This document shows positions 14,758 through 23,362 of a DNA stretch of 64,000 bases, in pieces. Position numbers and translations under genes: made by a program. The notes under the pieces were generated by a model. The model ran no database searches, was not told the DNA's origin, and saw only the letters and a list, made by a program, of their open reading frames with translations. This stretch comes from an uncultured Alistipes sp. (GTDB lineage Bacteria > Bacteroidota > Bacteroidia > Bacteroidales > UBA932). The stretch is from contig UQUN01000011.1 in the NCBI GenBank assembly GCA_900544175.1, positions 6,348 through 70,347 of the forward strand. The letters are read 5' to 3'. Position 1 is the first letter of the stretch, and each line of letters begins with the position of its first letter.

Positions 14758-15944
14758 ATCAGAAGAACTTTTACATAATCACCTATTTTGCTTGTAGCAG
14801 AATCTAAATCCTTAAATACTAAAGTGCCTATCGCATCGTTTGCCCCGTTGAAGGAGGAGACACGCTCCCCCTCGCGCACCCACAGGTCCCTCTCTACAAC
14901 ATGACTGGACATCTCCGGGCTTATGTCTAGTCCACTGAATATTCCGCTACGGTCTGCGTGGAGAATCACCTCCGCCCAGTGGCCGTCATACGGTTTCTGT
15001 GCAATGCCGTCAACCTTCTCTCCCAACGCAGCCTTGACCGCCGCGGTTATCATGTCCACACCGGTCGCCATGCGCAGCATCTCGGCAAGGCGGTTGCCGC
15101 CGCCGCGAGGGGAGACTTCCATGATGTATGGTTTGCCGTTTTTCCCGACTCTGGTCTCTATATTGTAAATGGATGTACGCATCCCGAGAAGCGTGATGAG
15201 CCTCTGGATTTCAGATGTCAATTCCGCTTCCTGCTCCTTTGTAAAAGTAGACGGCCAGCTGTAAGCCGCAGGTGTATAAGGATTGTCGGCATTCTCATCG
15301 AACCTCTGCGCCGAGAACGACACGAATTCCAGTTTCCCGTCCACGGAGAAGCAGTCGGAGTCAGACGAGCAGCCCTCCTTCTCAATGAACTCCTCGATGA
15401 TTACCTTGCCGGAGAAAGAGTGGGACTTCGCATTGTCAAATGCTGGCCTCAGGTCATCCGGAAAATCCACTCTCGACACGCCCTTGCTGCCGGCGGAATC
15501 CACGGGCTTGACTATGACGGGCCACTCAAAATAATCCCTGTTCGCATAAGCATCCTCATACGAAGAGAACCCTTTGGATTTAGGGACGTTAAAGCCGTTT
15601 GTCTCCAAGAAGCCGCGGAACTTCTCTTTGTCCTGCAATATACGGATTGACTCATACGGCCCGGAACATGGAAGTCCGAGACTGTCAGCCACGTAGGCAG
15701 CCGTCACCACTCCCGGGTCCACGGCGAAGGACATGATGCCGTCTATCCCCAGTTCACGGGCGAGGGACAGCACCGCTTCCCTGTCCAGAATGCTGACGTT
15801 GTGATATTCATCCGAATACTTGTGTGCGATGTTGTCGGGAAGGTAGTCACACGTGATGACGTGACAACCCAGATTATGCGCTGCGTCTATGACGGGCAGC
15901 AGGTAGCGGAGCCCGCCAAGCAGCATCAGCTTGCGCTGTGACAT
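14754..15944 (-). CDS. ATP-grasp ligase (first of a tandem pair)
   Basis: A 396-residue ATP-grasp enzyme of the same subfamily as its neighbour. Seen: LMLLGGLRYLLPVIDAAHN, the ATP-binding WPVIVKPVDSAGSKGV, IIEEFIE at the hinge, and the Mg ligands in YNIETRVGKNG and IMEVSPRGGGNRLAEML. It is markedly GC-richer than the downstream copy, so the pair is probably not a recent tandem duplication; each may have arrived separately. It lies 17 nt after the sugar aminotransferase stop. In glycan clusters this subfamily is often found next to DegT aminotransferases; the product is not established. Confidence 0.86.
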   Translation of the reverse strand: MSQRKLMLLGGLRYLLPVIDAAHNLGCHVITCDYLPDNIAHKYSDEYHNVSILDREAVLSLARELGIDGIMSFAVDPGVVTAAYVADSLGLPCSGPYESIRILQDKEKFRGFLETNGFNVPKSKGFSSYEDAYANRDYFEWPVIVKPVDSAGSKGVSRVDFPDDLRPAFDNAKSHSFSGKVIIEEFIEKEGCSSDSDCFSVDGKLEFVSFSAQRFDENADNPYTPAAYSWPSTFTKEQEAELTSEIQRLITLLGMRTSIYNIETRVGKNGKPYIMEVSPRGGGNRLAEMLRMATGVDMITAAVKAALGEKVDGIAQKPYDGHWAEVILHADRSGIFSGLDISPEMSSHVVERDLWVREGERVSSFNGANDAIGTLVFKDLDSATSKIGDYVKVLLI

Positions 15945-15961
15945 TATTCAATCTTTAATAT

Positions 15962-17077
15962 TTATTCTTTTCCACGAATAGCGTCAAGTATCCTCTCCAC
16001 ATCCTCCACGCTCAACTGGTGGTGCATGGGCAGGCAAATGACCTGCTCCGCAATGCGGTGCGCTACCGGCAGGTTCTCCCTCGTGGCAGACTCCAGGCCA
16101 CGGTACGTCGAGAAGTCGCTGATAAGGGGATAGAAGTACCGTCTGCCGTAGATGTTCCGCGACTTAAGTTTGTCGTACAGCTCGTCCCGGGTCATGCCGT
16201 ACTGCTCCGCGTCCACGAAAATGGGGAAGTAGGAGTAGTTGTGCCGCACGCCCGGCATGTCCTCGAAGTAGGTGATGCCGGGGATATTCCGCAGGCCCTC
16301 ACGATACACCGTGGCCACCCTGCGGCGGGACTCTATGGCCGCGTCCACCTGACGGAGGTTGAGCAGGCCGTATGCCGCACGGACCTCGTCCATCTTGCTA
16401 TTGATACCGGGAGCGACGACGGTGGTCTCTCCTGCGAAACCGAAGTTCTTCAGGTAGTCGATCCGCTGCTTGGTCTTCCCGTCGTGCATCACAAGAGCCC
16501 CGCCCTCTATCGTGTTGTACACCTTCGTGGCATGAAAACTCAGCGTAGACATGTCGCCCTCGTTGAGAATGCTGCGCCCGTCGACTTCAACCCCGAAGGC
16601 GTGGGCCGCATCATAGATCACTTTCAGCCCGTATTTGTCCGCTATCTCCTGTATCCTCTTGGTATCGCACGGCTTGCCGTAGCAGTGCACCGGCATGATG
16701 GCCGTGGTCCTGGGGGTGATGGCCGCCTCGATGCAGTCGGGGTTGATGCCGCAGTTCGACGGGTCGATGTCCACGAACACGGGCTTGATGCCGTTCCACC
16801 AGATCGAGTGAGTAGTGGCGACGAAGCTGAAAGGGGTGGTTATCACCTCGCCGGTGATGCGCAGGGCCTGGAGGGCTGTTATCAGCGGCAGCGTGCCGTT
16901 GGTGAAGAGACTGATGTAGGGCACTTTAAGGTACTCGCACAGAGCAGCCTCCAACTCCTGATGGTAATGTCCGTTGTTGGTTATCCACTTGCGGGACCAG
17001 ATGTCCCGCAGATATGTGTCAAGTTCCTCCAAATCCGGAAGAAGCGGGGAGGTTACGGTGATCTGAGTGTTGTCCAT
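15962..17077 (-). CDS. DegT/DnrJ/EryC1-family sugar aminotransferase (VioA/PglE-like)
   Basis: PLP-dependent transaminase of 371 residues that would convert a nucleotide 4-keto (or 3-keto) sugar to the amino sugar. Seen: FTNGTLPLITALQAL (cofactor phosphate region), FVATTHSIWWNGIKPVF, the IYDAAHAFG strand with Asp156, and the Schiff-base lysine K185 in SFHATKVYNTIEGG. The PxxxVATTxSI..NG pattern is typical of VioA/FdtB/PglE-type enzymes. With the membrane 4,6-dehydratase at 21330-23282 as source of the keto sugar and the PglD-like acyltransferase at 7805, it forms a plausible route to a diacylated or N-acyl amino sugar. GC-rich compared with the genes on both sides. Confidence 0.9.
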   Translation of the reverse strand: MDNTQITVTSPLLPDLEELDTYLRDIWSRKWITNNGHYHQELEAALCEYLKVPYISLFTNGTLPLITALQALRITGEVITTPFSFVATTHSIWWNGIKPVFVDIDPSNCGINPDCIEAAITPRTTAIMPVHCYGKPCDTKRIQEIADKYGLKVIYDAAHAFGVEVDGRSILNEGDMSTLSFHATKVYNTIEGGALVMHDGKTKQRIDYLKNFGFAGETTVVAPGINSKMDEVRAAYGLLNLRQVDAAIESRRRVATVYREGLRNIPGITYFEDMPGVRHNYSYFPIFVDAEQYGMTRDELYDKLKSRNIYGRRYFYPLISDFSTYRGLESATRENLPVAHRIAEQVICLPMHHQLSVEDVERILDAIRGKE

Positions 17078-17078
17078 T

Positions 17079-18209
17079 CTATTTGTTTTTACTCACTAAA
17101 GGAGATTTGAATCTCAAATTTGTCATACTACGCCACACATACTCCATTGGACCATTCGTGAAATATTTCAGCCACAGTGCGCTCAATGCCATCTGAAGAA
17201 TGTAGAATATCAAGAATGTTATGACTATCGTTAAAAATCCACTTTCCTTTGGAATAAATAATGTGGCCATCAATATGACTCCTAATATAGACTGCATCGA
17301 ATAATTGGTAAGTCCGCACTTACCATATGCACACAACGGGTTGAAAACTTTTGGGAACTTATAATACAGCCACAAAAAAGCAACTGCATAGAATAAAGCA
17401 CCTGTAATGCTTCTAAGTTTCAAAACCCAATCAAGTACTGTGGACTCTATATTGAAATACAACGTAATGCCCCATAAAACAAGTAGAATAAAATATGGTA
17501 TTCCAATTAATACAAGGTTCTTGAATATACTGTAATGCTCCAATGAGTCTATTATGCCAGAACGCGCAATATAGTATCCGAAAACAAAATAAGCGTATGT
17601 CCATAATATGCCACTGTCACAAACTATTCTAATGTAATCCACCACACTTTGCGTAAGAGGATACTCCAATATATTTGTCAAATTAAATGCACCGCTATAC
17701 CGATGCATCGGTGTATCAACTCTAAATAAACAGCTTCCTATCTGATATTCTGATAATATACAGGAGGCAATGAAAACAGTCACAAATACAACAAATATAG
17801 TTCTTGGTTTAGTATTCCGCATAGGTAAAAGAAATATTCCACACAGTCCGTACCACATCAAAGCATCGTAGGTATAGAACAGTTTATTAAATAATCCTAT
17901 GCAAATCAGGAGTATGCACCACCACAAAAATTTGGAACTACTGTATGATGGATTCCTCAATATAAGGTAAAAACTCACACCGAAAAGCATGCTGAAAATC
18001 GGAGCACATCTATTGGACAGCAATATATATATTACCCCTCTCAATCCCTTCTCATACAAAGAGAATGATGCCGTATCAAACTGATAGCCGAATCCTCCAT
18101 TGACATGAACCAGAAGAATTCCCAATAATGTGGCTCCTCTCAACGCATCAATTGAGTTTATTCTTCCAGTTTTTGCGACTGCGCACATTTTCTTTTTATT
18201 TATAGTCAA
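17079..18209 (-). CDS. DUF418-family membrane protein (putative acyltransferase-like)
   Basis: Multi-pass membrane protein of 376 residues. Seen: INSIDALRGATLLGILLVHV near the N-terminus, the SMLFGVSFYL helix, and the C-terminal FTNGPMEYVWRSMTN, which together are the hallmarks of DUF418/YeiB proteins. About ten transmembrane segments. The family is related in fold to acyltransferase-3 and heparan-alpha-glucosaminide acyltransferase proteins, so modification of exported glycan with an acyl group is plausible but unproven. AT-rich. It starts 72 nt after the end of the flippase gene and its stop is 1 nt from the aminotransferase start. Confidence 0.8.
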   Translation of the reverse strand: MTINKKKMCAVAKTGRINSIDALRGATLLGILLVHVNGGFGYQFDTASFSLYEKGLRGVIYILLSNRCAPIFSMLFGVSFYLILRNPSYSSSKFLWWCILLICIGLFNKLFYTYDALMWYGLCGIFLLPMRNTKPRTIFVVFVTVFIASCILSEYQIGSCLFRVDTPMHRYSGAFNLTNILEYPLTQSVVDYIRIVCDSGILWTYAYFVFGYYIARSGIIDSLEHYSIFKNLVLIGIPYFILLVLWGITLYFNIESTVLDWVLKLRSITGALFYAVAFLWLYYKFPKVFNPLCAYGKCGLTNYSMQSILGVILMATLFIPKESGFLTIVITFLIFYILQMALSALWLKYFTNGPMEYVWRSMTNLRFKSPLVSKNK

Positions 18210-18281
18210 CGATAACCTTTTGATTTCAGTGCTTTGTATTATTAAGCGGATACGTATGCCTAATTTAAGGAATGTCCATAC

Positions 18282-19734
18282 CTAATGTCTCGTCTTTCGT
18301 AAAAATCCTAAGACTATATCCTTTATTTCAAAATATTCCGGAAGTCTAAAGGTCTCGCAAAGGCCGATTGCCACAACGGATCCGGCACACAACTGCACGA
18401 GCAGCATCCATATGGGGTGTAAGTCAAGCAGGGACAGGAAGTAGACGCAGGCGGCCATCACTACGGCTATGCCAAGTGACGGCAGAATGTCCTTTATCTG
18501 ACTCCACATAGAGTACCCTAAATATTTGCCGGAGTAGTAAGAATTCAAATAATAATCAAAGATGTTTACGCAAACACTACACCACAGCATCCATTTGATA
18601 TTGATGAATATTCCCATAATCAAAGGGATTACTCCCACCAATTTCTTCAATATTTCCAATCTCAAAAACAAATCCGAGCGTCCTTGAACCTGCAGCATAT
18701 TAAGATTTATAGCATGCAATGGATACAATGATGCAGATATAACTATAATGCGCAGATATTCAGCTCCCTCTAACCATTTATCTCCTATAAGTACTATTAC
18801 CAATGAATCCGATACCGCTCCTAATCCGAAAAGAAGAATGAATGACATAAGCATCGTCACTTTTATAATTCTCCTATAACCATCTTTCAGCCTTTCTTGA
18901 TCATCCTGGATAGAGCTTAGTATAGGGTAACTTACACGCTGTATAACGTTCGTCATATTTGACGAAAATATGTCAGAAAACTGCTTGCCTCTAGTATATT
19001 GCCCTAAGGTCTCAGTAGAGTAACATTTTTCCGATAACCAGCTGATAGATTTCCTTCCATGTAACATTTATCAATTGAGACACCATTAATTTCCATCCGA
19101 AATTGAACAAATCCCTAAATGAATTCCATGAAAACCTTAACTTCGGTGTCCATCGATTAAATATCCAGAGAAAGACGGTATTTATTATCTGACGGCATAA
19201 CTGCTGGCCTGCAAGACTCCACACACCATATCCTGTAAACGCCATCCATATTCCTAAAACGCCACTGCTTATCGAGGCTATCAATGAGACTTTTGTCTGA
19301 GTCCTGAAATCAACATGCCTTATAAGAATCGTACGCTGTATTATTGCCAATGCATTGACAACAATTATCACGGACATCACTCTTATCAAGGGTATCAATT
19401 CCGGTTCTTTAAGGAAACGGCTGATCCATGGTGCTCCAAAGTACATGACAGCCACCATGAACAGACTGATAACCAGATTGAAGATAAAAGTGGTGTCGTA
19501 ATCTATGGACTCGACATTCTTCTTTCGGATCAAAGCATTGGAAAAACCGCTGTCCACGATACTGTTCAATATGGCTATAATTATCAGTATATAGCCGATA
19601 AGACCATATTCATGGGGTGTCAGCAAACGTGCCAGAACAAGGCCGACCAGAAAAGTTATTCCCTGATTGGCGACATTGTCCACGGCACTCCAGAAAGTAC
19701 CTTTTACGGTTTTTTTCTTTAGGGACTCTGACAT
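18282..19734 (-). pseudogene. Wzx/WzxC-type lipid-linked oligosaccharide flippase split by a one-base insertion
   Basis: Two open frames together give one polysaccharide exporter of about 480 residues. N-terminal part: MSESLKKKTVKGTFW, then ILARLLTPHEYGLIG-like helices to EIYQLVIGKMLLY and a TGA. C-terminal part, in the other frame: CYSTETLGQYTRGKQFSD, NVIQRVSYPILSSIQDD and more membrane helices. In WzxC proteins these run together (LVIGK.yS...LGyYtRg.QF), so removing one A from the run of five at 19026-19030 restores VIGKCYSTETLG. The start is placed at MSESLKKK (19734); the frame extends to 19752. As it stands repeat-unit export would fail unless another flippase exists. Confidence 0.85.
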
Positions 19735-19827
19735 ATGCCAGCTATATGGCATGGACTTTTATCAGACACCGGTGTGGTGTCCGAAGCGGTCAACACCGTT
19801 TCTTATCGATTGAAATTATCTGATGAA

Positions 19828-20223
19828 TTACCAGCGGGCGAGTTCGGCAAGGAAGCGGGTGAGCATGGACAGTACCTTCTTGATGTGCTCAAGTGCCTTG
19901 GGGGCGGCATTCATTTCCGTAACACGGGCACGGATATCGCGGGCAAGGTCCTCTATGGACTTCGAGGCGGCCTCAAGACGGTCGACTATTGCCTCCGAAC
20001 TCGACTCTATCAGTTCACGTTCAAGATCTCTGAGGGTCAAAGCCGTCTTCTCAAGGCCCAGTCTTACATCTTCGTTCAAGGATGAATCAAGACGCAAGGC
20101 GTCATTCTCGGCGATGGCTTCCCGTACATCTTCCAATGTCCGCTTCCTGTCAGTGTCTGTCTGAGGGACAGAAACCTGCCTCTGCCGCAATCCTGAGCCA
20201 TGTTGTATATCTCTGCCGTCCAT
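19828..20223 (-). CDS. Hypothetical protein, helical, 131 residues
   Basis: Not recognised. The composition is strongly charged with heptad-like spacing (LEKTALTLRDLERELI, IVDRLEAASKSIEDLARDI), suggesting one or two long helices or a coiled coil. No signal peptide or membrane segment is visible. The gene follows the lipoprotein gene at 20244 by 20 nt and precedes the flippase, and it is GC-richer than the glycan genes. The first 25 residues (MDGRDIQHGSGLRQRQ) look poorly ordered, so a later start is possible. Pairing with the lipoprotein suggests a joint function. Confidence 0.6.
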   Translation of the reverse strand: MDGRDIQHGSGLRQRQVSVPQTDTDRKRTLEDVREAIAENDALRLDSSLNEDVRLGLEKTALTLRDLERELIESSSEAIVDRLEAASKSIEDLARDIRARVTEMNAAPKALEHIKKVLSMLTRFLAELARW

Positions 20224-20243
20224 CTGCCGTCAAATAATCGATT

Positions 20244-21176
20244 CTACATATCCAAAGGTTCCTTCAGTCTGTCCGCCACCTGCGAGGCCAGACGGTTGAA
20301 GCGCAGCAACTCATCCCACAACTCCTGCTCCACATCCTTTTTCCCTAACGCGAAATCATCGGCCAGTCTGGCATGAGCGTTCTTAAGAGAGCGTAATGCC
20401 GAGACACAACTGTTTCTTATATCGGAAAGATTCTCCGCACGGCGCAGAAGATCCACATACATCCTGTCCTCTGCTACAGGAGCATAGTGTCCTGCAACCT
20501 CCATATACCTAAGATAAGCGGAATAGTTGTCCCTTACCGCCGCCTGCTCGTGGTCGATCAGCATGTCCATCTCTTCTCCGCGAAGGATGTCCATCAACGA
20601 ATCACAGCTGGCGGAGACGAGCGTGTCCGCCGCAATGACTATATCCTTCACTGAAACAGCCTGCACTGACTGCGCTATCTCTTCCAGCACATAGCCCAGC
20701 ACCTTGCCGGCCAGTCTTGCATAACCTTCCGGAACTTCCTCTGATACAGCATCGAGTCTATTGAACCTGTATACTACAGAATCGACCCGGTTACCTATGC
20801 CCCTGATCTCAGTCCCGTAACTCTTCCAGCGGGACTCAGAACTGAGACTACGCAATGCTCTTATATAACTGTTAAGGACATCTACATATATTTCCGACTT
20901 GCGGACAAGCGAGACATCTTCCATGGATGCCTCCGCCAGAGAAGTCAGCTCATCAAAACGGGCCTGGCCTGAAGAAAAGGACGATGCGTAGAACAGTCCT
21001 CTTTCCATTCGTATCGCGGACATCTCCGAGAACAGGACTACCGGTGAACGTGACACTGTGTCGCTCCTGAACGCAAGATTCCTCACGGCCTCGAGCTGCG
21101 TCTTGGACAAAGGGGAACAGGCAAGCAATGCCAGCCCTGTCAAGCTAATTATCAGGAGATTGCGTATACAACACAT
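20244..21176 (-). CDS. Hypothetical lipoprotein, mostly helical, 310 residues
   Basis: Signal peptide with a lipobox LLAC and lipidated Cys20 followed by SPLSK, so it should be anchored in the periplasmic or outer membrane. The mature part has long amphipathic helices rich in Leu, Arg, Glu and Ser (VDVLNSYIRALRSLSSESR; LAGKVLGYVLEEIAQSVQ) and no recognised enzymatic motif. It lies between the dehydratase (21330) and the 131-residue helical protein in one transcription unit. A structural or chaperone-like role in envelope or glycan assembly is only a guess. Confidence 0.65.
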   Translation of the reverse strand: MCCIRNLLIISLTGLALLACSPLSKTQLEAVRNLAFRSDTVSRSPVVLFSEMSAIRMERGLFYASSFSSGQARFDELTSLAEASMEDVSLVRKSEIYVDVLNSYIRALRSLSSESRWKSYGTEIRGIGNRVDSVVYRFNRLDAVSEEVPEGYARLAGKVLGYVLEEIAQSVQAVSVKDIVIAADTLVSASCDSLMDILRGEEMDMLIDHEQAAVRDNYSAYLRYMEVAGHYAPVAEDRMYVDLLRRAENLSDIRNSCVSALRSLKNAHARLADDFALGKKDVEQELWDELLRFNRLASQVADRLKEPLDM

Positions 21177-21329
21177 ATAATGTCCATCTACAGCTTCGCC
21201 TCCTGAGTCCCATCACCCATGCTATACAGCTACGGCTTCCGGATCCCAGCAGGCTGGTCTTTTATTTCAGTTTTCAATCTCGGCAACTGGCGCACTGCAC
21301 CCAGTCCTCACCCGGCCCCACCTGTCTAA

Positions 21330-23282
21330 CTATTCCCCTTCCTTGTCAAGTCTCTGATATCTTGAGTTCGTGCTTTTATACTCAGGAACCATGCGCTTCA
21401 TGGACAGGACCGTATCGTCTTTTTTCATACTTAAAGTATGCTCGTACAGATCCTTCAGTTCCCGATTGACCTCCTCCATATCATACTCCCTTACCTTGGC
21501 ACGGAAAATCTTTTTGTGTACTGTAGGAAGCGTATTTTCTTCATCCTTCAGAAGTTCCTCATACAGTTTCTCTCCAGGACGCAGTCCCACATATTTTATC
21601 TCGATATCCTTGCCGAGTTCGAGACCGGACAGGGAAATCATCTTCTTCGCCAGATCATCTATCTTCACGGGGTCGCCCATGTCGAAGACAAATATGTCAT
21701 TGCCCTCACCCATTGTGGCCGCTTCCAGAACAAGAGAGCAAGCCTCGGATATGGTCATGAAATAACGTATGATACGCGGATCCGTGACAGTCACCGGGCC
21801 TCCCTTTGCGATCTGCTCCTTAAATAAAGGTATGACGGAGCCGTTGGATCCCAATACATTGCCGAAGCGCGTCGTCACGAACTTTGTCTTGCCGCTGACC
21901 CTTCCTGCCATGATCTCATTTCCTATTGTCTGGACATATATCTCCGCGATACGCTTGGAAGCCCCCATTACGTTGGTAGGGTTGACAGCCTTGTCGGTGG
22001 ATATCATGACGAATTTTTCCACGTCATACTTGATGGACGCATCCACCACGTTCTTTGTACCGAAAACATTGGAGTGTACGGCCTCCACGGGATTGGACTC
22101 CATAAGAGGAACGTGCTTGTAGGCGGCCGCATGGAATACCACATTGGGACGATACTTGTCGAACAGCTGGTCTATACGCTCCCTGTTGCGGACATCCGCT
22201 ATGACGAACTTCTTCTCCACTCTGGGTGCCTGAGAACGGAGTTCCAGCTGCATGTTGTGCATCGGAGTCTCTGCGAAGTCCACAAGTATCAGCTTGCGGA
22301 TAGGCATGTTGACCAACTGACGGCACAGCTCACTTCCAATGGAGCCAGCACCTCCAGTCACCACTACAACCTTGTCCGTCAGGAACTCACGTATCTCCAG
22401 AATACTGATCTTTATCTCGTCCCGGCCCAACAGGTCCTCAATCTTGATTTCCCTGATCTTCGCACGGAATATACTGTCGTCAAAATTGGCCAATGAGGGC
22501 TTAACCAGAATCTGTATCCTTCTCTCCGAACAGAACTTCAGAATCCTGTTCTCCTCATTGCGGGCCGCGACATTGCTGGGGAACACCATGGCAGCAACCA
22601 GCTTCGATGTCACCAGCCTTGCGAAGTCCCTCTTGTTCTCTATGTGGTAGACCTTGTAGCCGCAAAGCAGGTTGTTCTTCCCGTTCTTGTCGGTGGTGAC
22701 GAAACCTACGCAACGGTACTTCGTGTGCGTGGTCTTCTCCAAGAAACTCAGTGTATATACAGAATCATCGTCTGTTCCGTATATAAGGGTATTCTTGACG
22801 TAATATTCAGGCACGCTGCTGGACGTGAGCATGCTGTAGATATTCGTAATAAGTATGCGTGCAAGTATGAGCAGGAACGGGGTGAGCACCATGTCCAGTA
22901 TTGCGAATACGACAATCCACTTGCCATCTAGGAAGATGGAAGGACGGACATCCGCCGAATAGAGAATGAGCAGCATGATTACACCCTTCAGAATGGATGC
23001 AAACGATATACGCCACATCTCACGCATGGTCGTGTGTCGGACAACCCCGGCATAGCTCTTGGTAAAGAAGAAGACTATGAGCGACACCACTGCGGACACA
23101 GCGGCTCCAGCCATATAAAATAAAGGCGGCACCTTGCCCGAAGGCGTGAAATAGTCAAATACACCGAGGACCAGGACTGTCGAACACACAGATATCACCA
23201 CATCTATTAGAAGTACGAAATATCTGTTTACATAATGCTTTGTAAAATAAGCTACTATCTTGTCTATTCTATCGTTTTTCAT
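21330..23282 (-). CDS. Membrane-bound nucleotide-sugar 4,6-dehydratase/epimerase (FlaA1/WbpM/PglF/CapD family)
   Basis: About 650 residues. Seen: an N-terminal block of four membrane helices (RYFVLLIDVVISVCSTVL onward), a CoA-binding-like middle domain, then an extended SDR domain with VTGGAGSIGSELCRQL, NVFHAAAYKHVPLME and STDKAVNPTNVMGASKR, where Met replaces the SDR Tyr as in PglF/WbpM. These enzymes make UDP-4-keto-6-deoxy sugars from UDP-HexNAc. The start at 23282 (MKNDRIDK) is chosen because a TAAATTTG promoter lies only 25 nt upstream, inside the longer frame. First gene of the glycan transcription unit. Confidence 0.93.
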   Translation of the reverse strand: MKNDRIDKIVAYFTKHYVNRYFVLLIDVVISVCSTVLVLGVFDYFTPSGKVPPLFYMAGAAVSAVVSLIVFFFTKSYAGVVRHTTMREMWRISFASILKGVIMLLILYSADVRPSIFLDGKWIVVFAILDMVLTPFLLILARILITNIYSMLTSSSVPEYYVKNTLIYGTDDDSVYTLSFLEKTTHTKYRCVGFVTTDKNGKNNLLCGYKVYHIENKRDFARLVTSKLVAAMVFPSNVAARNEENRILKFCSERRIQILVKPSLANFDDSIFRAKIREIKIEDLLGRDEIKISILEIREFLTDKVVVVTGGAGSIGSELCRQLVNMPIRKLILVDFAETPMHNMQLELRSQAPRVEKKFVIADVRNRERIDQLFDKYRPNVVFHAAAYKHVPLMESNPVEAVHSNVFGTKNVVDASIKYDVEKFVMISTDKAVNPTNVMGASKRIAEIYVQTIGNEIMAGRVSGKTKFVTTRFGNVLGSNGSVIPLFKEQIAKGGPVTVTDPRIIRYFMTISEACSLVLEAATMGEGNDIFVFDMGDPVKIDDLAKKMISLSGLELGKDIEIKYVGLRPGEKLYEELLKDEENTLPTVHKKIFRAKVREYDMEEVNRELKDLYEHTLSMKKDDTVLSMKRMVPEYKSTNSRYQRLDKEGE

Positions 23283-23306
23283 ATTATTCAGGTGCAGACT
23301 GAAATA

Positions 23307-23314
23307 CAAATTTA
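23307..23314 (-). promoter_or_regulatory. TAnnTTTG -7 box for the dehydratase and downstream glycan genes
   Basis: Reads TAAATTTG on the minus strand, placing transcription start roughly 20 nt before the ATG at 23282. It is the only good -7 match I found ahead of the glycan block, so it may drive the long minus-strand unit. Confidence 0.6.
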
Positions 23315-23362
23315 ATATAAATTTACTTACATACGACAAAATTTATACCAATACGCACCGAA

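Noticed and set aside
16019..17110. 363-codon open frame on the plus strand
   Set aside because: Antisense to the DegT aminotransferase in a GC-rich stretch; a typical reverse-strand artefact.
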